From positions 1 to 42,999 of the forward strand of contig PUDQ02000042.1 in the NCBI GenBank assembly GCA_002964805.2: a DNA stretch of 42,999 nt. The letters are read 5' to 3'. A program made the translations under genes and the position numbers. This DNA is from Trametes villosa. Its lineage: Eukaryota > Basidiomycota > Agaricomycetes > Polyporales > Polyporaceae. This document shows, one piece after another, positions 33,107 through 42,999 of this stretch (positions within the stretch are counted from its first letter, which is position 1; every line of letters begins with the position of its first letter). The notes beneath the pieces were generated by a model. The model saw only the letters and a program-made list of their open reading frames with translations, was not told where the DNA came from and made no database searches.

Positions 33107-35100
33107 CGTCGTGCGGGGCGCGCGAGCGGGCGACGGAACGGGGTAGAACGTAGACGTACCGTAGTGTATCGTAGCAGACGTGCGGGCCGGGCCAGCTCTG
33201 GAGGGCGTTCGCGCCCGAGCGCCGCGAAGAAGCGTGTCCGTGTCGAGCCCCGGCCGGTTCGCGACGCCGCCGTCGTGCATGGAGGGTGGCGGAGCGGGGG
33301 CGCCTGGAGGTGTCTGGGTCGCTGTGCACACGACGGCGGCCGGGGGCAAACACAGGAGATCGCCGCGGCGGGAGACGTGCTTCTGCGGGCGGGCACGCGA
33401 CCGTGCGCACCGACCTCTATCCGCCTTCGAGTACGGCGAGGGGGAATGAATGTGCGGGCGCGTCGCCGCGCGTGGTCCGGGACGAGACGTGTGGCACGCG
33501 GCGAGGACGCGATCGGGGGGCGAAGGGCGCGAGGCGGGGAAGGATGCGGCCGCGGTAGGGGACTTGCGGCGGGGTGCGTCTCGCAACCGGGCGAGTGCGC
33601 TACGTGCACGCGTCCATCTCGACACGTCCCCGCCGCCGCTCGTCCGACGCTGGGCCCGCACGACGCTCCTCGGTGTGTACGCTGAGCGGGCCGGCCTGCA
33701 GGAGTCCCGGAGGAGTCGAGGAGGCGGCGGGGAAAGCCGCCGTCTCCCTGTTCAGAGGAGCCTACTAGGTGGTCGACGCACCTTGAGGCCCAGAAGGGCA
33801 GGCCGCGTCGAGATTCGGTCGCGTAGGAGCACACGCGGGCGCTCGAGCCGCCGCCAGGCGAGCAGGGCAAGTCGTCGAGTCGGTGCTTTGCGACTGCCGC
33901 TTGAATAGTACAAGGAGGCGAGTGGGTGCGGATCAGCGTAGGACGAGTGCACTAGAATGAAATATGAATATTTGGGGCCGGCACACGAACGAGATGGCGC
34001 GTTTTGAGCGCACAGACGACCGGGGCGCCGTGCACAGACTGCAACTGAAAGTCGCACTCACCACAAGCGGTGTTTGCGCGCAGGTCGTGTCTCAGTCCTA
34101 GGACGCCCGCCCGGAGTGCTCCACGACAGAGAAGGGCGAGAGGGCGGAGGCGAGTTGGCCTGTGGCACGCTGGACCGCGAACTGGCATAAGCGAGATAGT
34201 CGCGCGCCACGCGAGATCGGTGTTGTCCTGCACGGAGCACGAGTGCGCGACGAGTGTATGCTGTTCCCGAGCGTGCCAGATGCGGAGGGCGACAGGAAAT
34301 GGGCGCGGAGGGCGGCGAGGGCGGCCAGAGCACGGTGAGCAGAGGGCATCCAGAGGGCGAGGAGCGCGAGAAGAGGCCGTCGAGAGGTCGCGAGCAGCGC
34401 CCAGAGACAGGTCGAGAGGCCGCCAAGGGAGGCGAGCACAAGGGAGGGCTGCCCGCGAAAGTGAGGGTTGGGCAGGGTCGACGCGCGCCTAAACGGGGCG
34501 CGATCGGGCAGACGAGCTTCGATTCCTGCGTCGACCGTCGTCATGGCCTGCGCTCTGCCCTCGTCGAGCGTGCAGACGATGGGCAGGTGAGGCCCTCGCG
34601 ACGAGCCCTTCCGCGCGCGTCGAGATGACGTTCGCGGGAGAGGGACGGCGTTCGTTCGGTGGGTCCATCAATCTCGGCCACGCCGCATGTAGTACGGCAT
34701 CTACCGCCTGCGTTCCATACGCCGTCGCTTTCCTCCTCCGCGCTGCGTCCAGCACGGTATTCGTCTTGCCTTCAGCTGCAGACGATGGCGGAAGATCCGG
34801 CGTGCGGGTGCTGGTGGATGGCCGTTGCACGTAAGGCCTGCACAGGTCTCGATCGCGCAGAGATGCCCAGCCAACACCGCCGGCGCTCCACAACCTGACT
34901 CCTCAACTTTCTGCTCGTCCCTGCATCCAAGGCACCGCCACCTTGAAAATCGCCCACAAAACGACCGCGGTACCACGACAAACATCGGAGGATACCAATC
35001 GTCTCTTGGGTAGGGTCAAGGCTGTGAAGAAAACCCGGTACATCAGGCGACCCTTGTCCCAACTACTACCTGTGACGGAATTTCTAATGGTTTGCTTCAA
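33107..35100 (+). other. GC-rich spacer before the small ORF (unit 4)
   Basis: No recognisable gene. Several short deletions relative to the other units lie around 34090-34170. The right part, from about 34689, carries the unit 2 type of diagnostic bases. Confidence 0.6.
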
Positions 35101-35160
35101 GTACGTACCTCATCCATCGTGCCATGATATGTTCTGATGTTTGTCGCGACTCGCAGTAGC

Positions 35161-35400
35161 ATGGCGTTCCCGCAAGACGTTGAGCCAGGCTCATTGGCCA
35201 CTCAACTCTTCGAGTCCCTGAGACAGGGGCTCGATACTTTCGAGTCAGTATCCCACGCATTCTACGGTAAACATCTCAGGATCACAGGGCTTCCCCGTCG
35301 CGCAACGACGCTGGTTACCGCCGCTTGGAATTTTCGAGGCTGTGAAAGCGCGACGCGCGATGCCTGCTACGCGTCGCACGACAGTAAACGCGCAATGTAA
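35161..35400 (+). CDS. Small ORF upstream of F-box gene 4, shortened by a nonsense change
   Basis: The frame stops at 35398-35400 (ATG TAA where the others read ATG TAT), giving 79 codons with an Arg-to-Thr change. The candidate upstream intron ends at 35156 and has the strongest donor of the four, GTACGT at 35101, besides the GTACCT at 35105 that the other units have. Loss of the last eight codons means either that the C-terminus is dispensable or that the ORF is not translated. Confidence 0.3.
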   Translation: MAFPQDVEPGSLATQLFESLRQGLDTFESVSHAFYGKHLRITGLPRRATTLVTAAWNFRGCESATRDACYASHDSKRAM

Positions 35401-35661
35401 TCCGTCTCGATGACGGAATAGCTCAAGCGCCGTTGAGCCATTCAAGGCATACCCCGCGCTGGTAGCGACATATACAGGCTACCTATGTGTGTCTCTACTT
35501 GTGTGGAGTCTGAGTTAACATCGGTGGAATGTATATTCCAAACGTTCTGCAGCCCTAATCTGCGCCGGTGTTTTGCGCATTGCTAAGTCTCACCGCTCGT
35601 AACCTTGCTAACGTGTTTGACTCCTATCTCGTAGGCTCGACGCAGTAAGTGTCCGCTCTGT
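35401..35661 (+). promoter_or_regulatory. 5' flank of F-box gene 4
   Basis: Same layout; inverted repeat at 35525-35540. The flank is counted from the premature stop of the small ORF, so it is 21 bp longer than in the other units; the DNA is otherwise nearly identical to theirs. Confidence 0.4.
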
Positions 35662-37251
35662 ATGAATTTGGATTTCGACGCTGAAGGCCGTTCCCAGCTC
35701 CAGGACCTCGACCATGTGGTCGCGAACAGCCTCTCGCTCGTGAGAAGCACCATCAACAACCACCGCCCCGTGCACCAGCTCCCCGCAGAGATCCTCGGGA
35801 TCATCTTCCGCTTCGCCCTCCCGTCCGACGATGGCGGCTTCCGCACCAGCGGCTCAACAGAATCGGACATGCGCGAGGAGCGCCGCGAGCGGATCGCGAT
35901 CTCGCAGGTCTGCAGACGATGGCGCGCCGTCGCGTTCGACATGGCTGCCTTCTGGACGGTCATCGACGGGTCTTCCGCCGCCTGGGCGAAGCAGTGCTTC
36001 GAACGCTCCGGCAGCATGCCGCTGCACGTCTTCCTGCGGTACCCGCTGGACGGCACGACCGAGACCCCTCTTTCTGCCCAAGGAGCCCGCATCCACGACC
36101 TCTTCATCGAGTTCCCCAGGGAGTGCCGGGCGATCATCCCAACAGAGATCCCGGCCTTCCTCCCCGCGGTACCGAACCTCGTATGCCTCGCCATCGCGAC
36201 GCGGAGCAAGTCGTTCGAAGAAGGCCGCCCGATGGTCGACCTCACCCAATGCGCGCCGCTCTTCCCGGAGCCGCCGCCCCGCCTGCGCATGCTCATCCTC
36301 AAGAACCAGTGCTGGTTCCCCGCCGTCCCCTACGAGCAGCTCACGCACCTGCACATCGCGCAGGGCACGCCCGTCGACCTGCGCGCGCTCGTCGGCCTCC
36401 TCCGCCGCTGCTCCGCGCTCGAGAAGCTCGTGCTCGCGGACGTCTACCTCGCGAACGCGCGCCAGGTCCCCGACGACGTCACCGCGGCCCTCCCCGCGCT
36501 CCGGCTGCTCACGCTCCGCATCAACCAGTCGCGGCTCTCGATGCGCCGCATGCTCAAGTGCCTCGTCCTGCCGCCCTCGGTCACCGTGCGCATCTCCGGG
36601 AGCGAGGCCCCGCGCGCGCTGTGCGACCTCCAGCCGTTCCCCGTGCTGCCCTTCACGGCCGACTTCGACGCGCTCTCGCTCGACCGTACGCCCGCGGGGC
36701 TCGTCGTGCAGGCCGCGAGTGCCCGCACCGGCGCCGGGCTCCTGCTCGAGTTTGGCCACGGCTACACGGGGCTGCTCGTCAGCCTGTCGAAGAACGTCCT
36801 CCCCGCCATGCTCCCGCTCGCCCGCATCTCCCGTGTCACCGTGCGCGCGGACCGCTGCGACCTCGCCATGCAGCTCCTCCCCGCGCTCCCCGCCGTCACC
36901 TCCGTACGCCTCGTCGACGCAGCCCCGCCAAATGTGGACGCGGGCGTCTCCCTCAGCGCCGCGCTGCTCGAGTTCTCGACGTGCTTCCCCGCGCTCGCCG
37001 AGCTCGAGATCTGGTCGCCCCGCCGCACGCTGAGCTGCCTCCCCAAGCTCCCATTCACGGCGCTCAAGCTGAAGAAGTTCGCGTTCTACAACATCGCGGG
37101 CGCGGAGGCTCCCCTAGAGCCGCCGCCTGGCAAGGAGTACCTGGAGGACTGGATCAAGGAAGTGGAGTTCCGCACGGTGGATGGTACGGACGCGCAGGAC
37201 CTCGTTGACCTCCCAGGCGTCCGGCCTATCGACCACGCTTACGACTGGTAG
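35662..37251 (+). CDS. F-box protein, copy 4 (529 aa)
   Basis: Full length, no indels. Changes from copy 1: Ile161Thr, Ala328Val, Ala447Glu, Leu476Tyr and Asp500Glu; the F-box is unchanged. Ala447Glu and Leu476Tyr are the least conservative replacements among the four copies and lie in the last leucine-rich segments, where substrate contact is expected, so this copy could differ slightly in specificity (inference). It is the only copy followed by non-repeat DNA and therefore probably keeps the original terminator. It is convergent with the Skn7-like gene, 691 bp between stop codons. Confidence 0.9.
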   Translation: MNLDFDAEGRSQLQDLDHVVANSLSLVRSTINNHRPVHQLPAEILGIIFRFALPSDDGGFRTSGSTESDMREERRERIAISQVCRRWRAVAFDMAAFWTVIDGSSAAWAKQCFERSGSMPLHVFLRYPLDGTTETPLSAQGARIHDLFIEFPRECRAIIPTEIPAFLPAVPNLVCLAIATRSKSFEEGRPMVDLTQCAPLFPEPPPRLRMLILKNQCWFPAVPYEQLTHLHIAQGTPVDLRALVGLLRRCSALEKLVLADVYLANARQVPDDVTAALPALRLLTLRINQSRLSMRRMLKCLVLPPSVTVRISGSEAPRALCDLQPFPVLPFTADFDALSLDRTPAGLVVQAASARTGAGLLLEFGHGYTGLLVSLSKNVLPAMLPLARISRVTVRADRCDLAMQLLPALPAVTSVRLVDAAPPNVDAGVSLSAALLEFSTCFPALAELEIWSPRRTLSCLPKLPFTALKLKKFAFYNIAGAEAPLEPPPGKEYLEDWIKEVEFRTVDGTDAQDLVDLPGVRPIDHAYDW

Positions 37252-37942
37252 TTGGTATCATTTAGACCGTTGTACAGAGCCTTTCTGTAGCGACTTAAGT
37301 ACGACCCGCCCTAAAAAGTGACTTCACCGTCGCATAGCACCCTTACTTTATTAGTACACCTTGACAAGCACCCATGTAATCGTTGTAATGCCTCTATCAC
37401 CCGTTCCATCTCATTCACTCATCGGCCGAGTCCAAGAGCGTGTTCATGGGCGGATATAATTGCGGAGATGCAGTATTAGCGGTACAAATACAGTGGACAC
37501 AGCGACAGTATCGACAGTTGCACAGATCGAACATACTATGATCAAACACGTGGGCATGAGCACATACGCAGCAGCGAAGAGTATCCATGCGCGCACAGCC
37601 GGCGCCGCAGCGGGCGGGTGCACACGCAGAGGGGCATAATCGACGGAGAATACAAAGATGTTGCGGTGGAGCCCTGGCGGTACCACCCACAACGACATAC
37701 CGCCGCACCACCGGGCTGGCAGCGCAGGCTTCTAGACACCTCGCGGGCGGGGCGGTAGCGGGCAGGCTGACACCACTTCGCCGCGCCTGGGGGTATGAGC
37801 GTTCGAGCCGCAGGTAGCTGTCCATGCAGATCCCCGCAGCGGCGCGTGTCTTGCCGTGCCCTTTCCGCCCCTCGTTCCCCGTCCCATCCGATCCAGCACG
37901 GGCCCGCCATATATCCGCCGCCCGTCTTTTCTCGGGGCGCGC
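37252..37942. other. Convergent intergenic region between F-box gene 4 and the Skn7-like gene
   Basis: Presumably holds both 3' UTRs and terminators. The left 250 bp is A/T-richer than the array (TTTATTAG near 37350, CTAAAAAGTG near 37313), fitting a 3' end for F-box gene 4. A 136-codon minus-strand frame at 37825-37415 is Cys-rich in its second half, but it lacks any recognisable domain and lies where the Skn7-like 3' UTR should be, so I do not call it a gene. Confidence 0.6.
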
Positions 37943-40900
37943 TCACTCGATGACCTCGAACCGGCTGCGCTTCGACTCGCGGCCGTCGCTGCCGTCGTCG
38001 AGCGGACGCTTGCTCGACTCGCCGCTCCCGCCCGCGCCGTTCGCGCCCTCGAGCGAGCTCACGCCCGAGAACGACTCGCCGTTGACGAGGTTCTGGAGGA
38101 TGAGCGTGTACTGCTCGTCCGTGAGGCCCATCCCCGCGAGCGGGTTGATCCGCCCGTCCTCGTCCTCGCCGCCGAGCGAGAAGCCGAGCGGGAGGTTGCT
38201 CGCCTGCGCGGCCTGGATCGCGAGCGCGTTGTCGAACGATGGATCGGAGAGTGGGGGCACGCCGACGGAGCGCGGCACCCGCGAGAGCGTCTGGATGACC
38301 TTGAGGTGCGTGAGGTGCTTCTCGAGTACCTCCCAGAGGCCGTGCTGCGTGAACGGCTTCGGCAGGTGGTCGTTCATGCCCGAGTGGTAGTATTTCATGA
38401 TCTCCGCGGGCTTCGAGTTGGAAGTCATGGAGATGATGGGCGTCATGTGGTCAAACTGTCGGATGAGCGACGTTGCGGAGACACCGTCCAGCTTCGGCAT
38501 CACGATATCCTAGAGGCACAGGCACGACGACTAAGCCTGGATCCCTCAACGCAGTAACAAGGGAACACGCACCATCAGGACAAGGTCGTACTTCTCCAGG
38601 TTCATCTTGTTCACGGCACCGACACCGTCTACGGCGACATCGATCGTGCACCCGAAGATCTGCAAGAACTTGCTCGAGACCTTCCGGCTGACGGCGTCAT
38701 CGTCGACGAGTAGCACCCTCGGCGGCACCGCCCACCCAGGGACATACGTCGACCTGCGCACCCGCAGCGTCTGTGCGCTGGCAGGGCGTGTACCCGGCGC
38801 AGCAGACGCGTTGCCGGTTGAGCCTGACGCTCCCAACGAGGGACCTGCGCCAGCCGCCGCCGACGGTGTCGGCGCGCTGAGGAACTGCGTTGGCTGGACG
38901 GTCGTTGCTGATGGTGATGACGAGCTTTCGCCCTCTTCCTCAGGGTCGCCGCCCATGCCCTCGGGCGTGGGCATGACGACGGCCTGCGAGAGCGCGTTCG
39001 GGTCGAAGGCCCAGTTCCCGTTCGCGTCCTCGAGCGACGAGCGGGGGAGCAGATGGCCAACGGTGAAGACCTGCAGGCCCTCGTGGTTGAGCGTATTTGG
39101 GTCGACGCTCAGCCCATACCGCGCCGCATCCTCCATGAGGAACGCGGTGGGGTCAAACGCGGCGGCATCTAGCGTCTGGCTCGACGGCCCCGCGCTCGGC
39201 TGCTGCTGCTGTTGCTGTTGCTGCTGCGATGACGATGCGGACGACGACGCCTGCTGGGCCGCCTGCGTCGAAGCCTGAGGGCGCGCCTTCTGCGCTGCGG
39301 GCGAAGAGGAGGCGGCCTGGCCCTGGGCCTGGGCCGGGCCCGCGGCCTGGGTCTGGGTCGGGTCCGCGGAGGGCGTCGGGCGCATCCGCGAGAGCTCTTC
39401 AATCCGTGCGAGCGCGTCCTGGCGGCTCATGGGCCTGGCTGGGGCGTCCACGCCCGGCATGAGGCCCGCGGCCGCGGCCATGATGGTCGACGCGCGGGAG
39501 GAGGGCCTCGGCGGGCCCCCCGCGCCGCCGGAGGTGCTGAACGTCATGCCCGCGACCTCGGCGCGGCGGGAGATCTCGTTCATCTGCGCGAGCGAGGCCC
39601 GCGCGATGTCCCCGTCCGGGTAGGCGCCCATCATGCGTTGTGCCTCCGTCGCGGGGAGAAAGGGGTTCGGATCCGGGGCGTACGTCCCTGGCGCGGGGTT
39701 CGAGAGCTGCTCCGTCTTCACTTTGCCTGGACCGGGGTCGACGCGGGGCGTGAGAGAGCGGTGTATGCGGCCGATTTCGGAAGAGTAGGCGGTCGCGGTA
39801 GCGTCGGCGGGGATGCCACAAGTCGAGACGAGTCCGTGGAATTTGCACAGCGGGAAAGCGAGGACACATAGAAAGAGAAAGGGGCAAATAGTACAAATTA
39901 GCTTCCAGACGATGATTATACTACGAGGAGACAGTCCCACCATTCTCCAGCTGCAAGAAATATTGTATCAAATTCTGCATCAGTCCGTCCTGCTGCGCCA
40001 TGTTGCGCTGGAAGTTGACCATCTCTGACAGCACGTTCTGGTAGTTGGTCTCGAGGGAGCGGATGTGCGCCGCCATTTCCTCCTGGTCCCGCGACATTCG
40101 CTCGAGTTGCGACTGAAGCGCCTCGACGGTCGCGTTGGAGGCGGGGCTCGGTGAGTTCGCGCTCCGTCCGGTGGACTTGCGAGCGGCGGGGACCTTACGC
40201 TTGATGTTCTCAAGCGCGTCTCGCCGATCAGCGTGGAAGTCCGGATGACGGAACGTCCAGCTCTGAGAACGAGCGTGTGAGTTCGAACGCTCTAACGACA
40301 CACTCCAGCGAAAAGTTCGTCCACAGACACGTCGCGTGAATGAAGCCGGCTAGACTCTGCCTCCTGCCGGTATGCTCAGCTAGCAAGACACGTAACTATT
40401 CACCTCGCTCTTCGCCGTATTCACTAGCTAGCACGCAGCGGCAGGAGGAAGGTGGCAAAGCCAGAACAGTCAGCACCGGCCGCAAACATCGTCGCGCAGC
40501 GCCCAATACTCCTGGGACACGCGGTGCGAGTTGCGGCGGTAACATGCCCATGGATAAACTCCACGCGGAATGAAACCCGAGGAAAAGGGAAACTCACGTG
40601 TTCGCCAAACTGGTTATCGTCTGTGTTCTTGACCTATCGCACGGATTGTCTAGCTCTCTGCGCGTTGGAGATAGCGAGGAAGCGCAACTCACTTTGTGGA
40701 AGTCGTACTTATTTAGTTGGCGAACGAAGGAGGCGAAATTTGAATGCTTGAACATGCGGGGGAGGATGGACTTTGTGAACTCGTTCATGTCTTTCACGAC
40801 GAAGCAGTCGCCGTGCGGGCCCCATGAGACGACATCGGCGAAGGAGGTGTCCTCGAGCATTCTACGGGTGCACGTGTGATTAGCACATGGTCCGGCAGAA

Positions 40901-41363
40901 TGAGAGACAAGATAGAAGATGCGCACTTGTACAGCTTCTTTACAAAGTCGGAGGTGGAGGGCATGCTGTCCTCGGGCTCATGTTTGACATGTGAGGAATG
41001 GTGGTCGAGTTCGTGCGAGGAGTCGCGGGCCATGTCGCGGTCGGAGTGGGAGCGGTGTGGTGAGGATTCGGATAGGCGGCGCGCGGAGGGGAGGTCGTCA
41101 CGAGAGCTGGAGGAGCGCTGGTGTGACCAGGGGAGGGTGGACGAGCCCGAGAGGGTGTGGGCGGAGAGGGGCGAGGCCGTGGCGGAGAGCGAGGGGTGGG
41201 TGTAGGTGGGCGGGGGATAGCGGGAGGCGGAGGGGAGATGGGAGATTGGCGGAAGGGTGTTGTTCCGCGGAAAGGTGTTGAGATGGAGCTGGGAGGGCGG
41301 AGGGAGGGTCGAGGAAGGGAAGAGCTGGCGCTGGAGGGGCGGGTAGTGGGGAGAGTTGTCCAT
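37943..41363 (-). CDS. SKN7: Skn7/Prr1-type transcription factor: HSF domain plus response-regulator receiver (about 894 aa)
   Basis: Six exons: 41363-40927, 40861-40693, 40633-40598, 40262-39941, 39726-38573, 38509-37943, all with GT-AG introns that keep frame. A Pro/Ser-rich N-terminus (1-137) is followed by the HSF-type DNA-binding domain (about 138-245; SDFVKKLYK, SFADVVSWG, FASFVRQLNKYDFHK, SWTFRHPDF), a coiled coil (about 260-321), a low-complexity linker with nine glutamines (about 489-497), and a receiver domain (about 657-775). The receiver has the acidic pocket VLLVDDD (663-665), phospho-acceptor Asp707 in LMDIVMP, Thr735 in SMTSN and Lys757 in LPKPF, so it should accept phosphate from a histidine-kinase/Ypd1 relay. 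In fungi Skn7 is a nuclear regulator of oxidative, osmotic and cell-wall stress genes. The start is the first ATG after an in-frame TAA. Least certain is the 39940/39727 intron; residue numbers beyond 321 depend on it. Confidence 0.93.
40263..40597 (-). other. Long third intron of the Skn7-like gene (335 nt)
   Basis: Donor GTGAGT directly after the GEH codons, branch-like CTCAC and acceptor TTCTCAG directly before SWTFRHPDF, so it splits the HSF domain at a point where the protein is continuous. It is much longer than the neighbouring 59-65 nt introns. I see no extra exon or RNA gene in it. Confidence 0.85.
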
Positions 41364-42999
41364 TTGGTCTGGACTGTTATGAGGGGAGGAGGAGGGACGG
41401 AGTGAGATGTCGATTGGAGATGGACGAGTCCAAGTCCCCTCGAGACCGCCCTCTTCAAGTTATCCAAGTCCGTCGGAGTCTCCCTCCCAAACCCACGCCG
41501 TCCTCGGCCCCAGTTCCGGCCCCCAATCAGGCAACTCCTCCATTCCGCACCCCCGGCCTTTTCCCCCCGCGCCCCCCTTTTTTCTCTTTTTTACGAGCTC
41601 CGTCCCAAATAAACCCCACCAGCGCGCCTCAGCCACCGCGCCCCCGCGCCCGCCTGCGACGTCGGTACTGCACCCTCGCCGCCGCCCGCGCCCAGCGAAC
41701 CTCCCTTGCACACTCGGACGCCTTCGGGGGCCCAGACCATCTTGCGGTGTTGAATTCGTCGGCGCGTCGGCGGGCAAAGCGGCCTCGCCCATCCCGGCCG
41801 GGCCCAGACCCCCCACCCTCGCAGTCAAACAATCAGGCACCGCGCAACTCTCCCAGATTCCCCGCGTGCGCGGCGAGATTGCAGACGCAGAATTCGCCGG
41901 CGCCCCCGCCCGCCACCGCCGCCAGCTGCCCTCCGTCCGTCCGTGTCGCCCGCCGGCGCGCACACACGTTCCTCGTTATCGATCTCCGCGAACGCCCGGC
42001 TCAGGCCCGGTCTTCCGACCCGCGCACGGCCCCAGCGCCCCCGCCAGCAGCGAGCTCGCCCCCGCGCGCGTCCCCCGAGCCCGCGTGGCGACTCCCCAGC
42101 CATCGTGCCACCTCTCCAATCGCACGCCCGCCAGAAGACGCTGCGAACAGCGCGGCGGAGACTCCTGTGCGCGGTCTGGGCCCCAGCCAGGTCGGTCGGT
42201 GCGAGCCCTTCCTTTCCCTTGCCGCGTTTGCCGCGTCCCACGCGATGCAGCTGATGCCGCCTCCCGGAATCCGAATTCATGTGCTCCTGCCACCGTAGGC
42301 GCCCATCACCTCCCAAACACCGCCTCCCAATAATCCGAGACGTCGTCTGACCATCGAAATTCATGCGCGGTGCCAAACTTTCCGAGCAGCACAGGGCATT
42401 TCAACAGTCTACGTGTGTTATTGTAAGCTCGAAAATATACACCTGCATCCGTACGACAGCTCGTCTTCAAATTCGTGCGCTATCCGTCGCGACCGCTACC
42501 TCAACGCCGTCATAACTTTGATTCACAACTTCACCGAGACCGCTGTCCTCGATGGTTACGCAGCGACGCCCTACCGTAATCCCAACCGCCCCACCCCTCT
42601 CACATCCACGCCCGTCGGACCCGCTGACAACCTCGGCTCAGCCCACAGGACATTGCCCACCGCACACCCGGGGCGCTCCCCTTTCCTCAAACCCAAACTC
42701 TCCGCGCAAGCACAATGTCACTGTCCTTCAAACAAGCCGGGCAATCGCCTTCTGTGCATTGCACGCCGACGCCGTCCTCGCGAGTCGCAGAGCTTCCCTC
42801 CGACTGCACCGCGGACCGTCGGTCGAGGCTCTGCGTCGTACACGCTGAATGGCTGCCCCTGCCAGTGCGTGCCCGGAAGTGAAGCTGAAGAACTGAGTTC
42901 AGCCCGAGCGCGGCACGCTGCCGCTCGGAATGCCCATCCCGAGTCTCGAGATGCGCTGCGCCGTTGGACCGGCCACAATCCGCATAGGATGTAGGTACC
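41364..42999. promoter_or_regulatory. Upstream region of the Skn7-like gene, no recognised gene
   Basis: Contains the likely promoter and 5' UTR of the minus-strand gene. Visible: a plus-strand pyrimidine tract at about 41572-41592 (A/G tract on the gene's strand), an AAATAAA at 41607-41613 about 245 bp before the start codon, and GC-rich DNA to about 42300. Overlapping plus-strand frames at 41402-42333 and a frame at 42413-42994 are Pro/Arg/Ser-rich and match no family I know; with opposite frames equally open, I attribute them to composition. A first exon of a rightward gene continuing past the window end cannot be excluded. Confidence 0.5.

Larger units (their letters stand above)
27991..37251 (+). 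repeat. Tandem array unit 4 (9261 bp)
   Basis: Last unit of the array. Its homology to the others ends at the F-box stop codon (TAG, 37249-37251). The next bases, TTGGTATC, differ from the GAACTGTCC found after the other three stop codons, so this is the right edge of the array. It is the shortest complete unit; net deletions all lie in the spacer. Confidence 0.96.

Noticed and set aside
1..37251. Transposon, Helitron, rDNA or telomere-associated repeat as explanation for the array
   Set aside because: No transposase, reverse transcriptase or helicase motifs, no terminal inverted or long terminal repeats at unit ends, no rRNA-like sequence and no TTAGGG runs; the units look like plain tandem duplications.
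37415..37825. Cys-rich minus-strand ORF downstream of the Skn7-like stop codon
   Set aside because: Lies in the expected 3' UTR of the Skn7-like gene; the cysteines are not spaced like a known finger, and other frames are also open.
41402..42333. Overlapping plus-strand ORFs of about 300 codons upstream of the Skn7-like gene
   Set aside because: Two plus frames and the minus strand are open over the same GC-rich, Pro/Arg-rich stretch, which indicates composition rather than coding.

Overview
The window is GC-rich fungal DNA, most likely from an Agaricomycete (mushroom or polypore lineage) basidiomycete. Three things point that way: coding exons split by roughly 50-65 nt introns with GTGAGT/GTACGC donors and CTNAC/CTAAT branch sites, a multi-copy F-box protein gene of the type expanded in Agaricomycetes, and a Skn7/Prr1 regulator joining an HSF-type DNA-binding domain to a response-regulator receiver domain.

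About 86% of the window (positions 1-37251) is a head-to-tail array of four units of about 9.3 kb (full units of 9330, 9347 and 9261 bp). Each unit has the same order: a minisatellite of 23-bp repeats; about 5 kb of plus-strand sequence rich in well-formed intron signals but without a conserved reading frame; about 2 kb of GC-rich spacer; a small 78-86 codon ORF preceded by a likely 52-nt intron; a 240-260 bp flank with an inverted repeat; and an intact 529-codon F-box gene. The unit boundary lies exactly at the F-box stop codon, so copies 1-3 run straight into the next unit and only copy 4 keeps what looks like an original 3' flank. The four F-box genes have no indels and few amino-acid changes. 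The spacers carry frame-breaking indels and are mosaics in which all three possible pairings of the four copies occur, as expected from gene conversion or unequal exchange.

Right of the array, 691 bp of convergent intergenic DNA leads to a complete six-exon Skn7/Prr1-like gene on the minus strand (41363 down to 37943, about 894 residues). It has an N-terminal HSF domain, a coiled coil, a long low-complexity linker with a nine-glutamine run, and a C-terminal receiver domain with its phospho-acceptor aspartate. The last 1.6 kb (41364-42999) is its upstream region, where I recognise no gene.

The F-box proteins probably act as substrate-selecting parts of SCF ubiquitin ligases, and the Skn7 protein as a nuclear stress or two-component output regulator. 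Nothing in the sequence ties the two functionally. The most unusual element is the repeated intron-rich, apparently non-coding block, a candidate spliced non-coding transcript or decayed gene amplified with the F-box gene.
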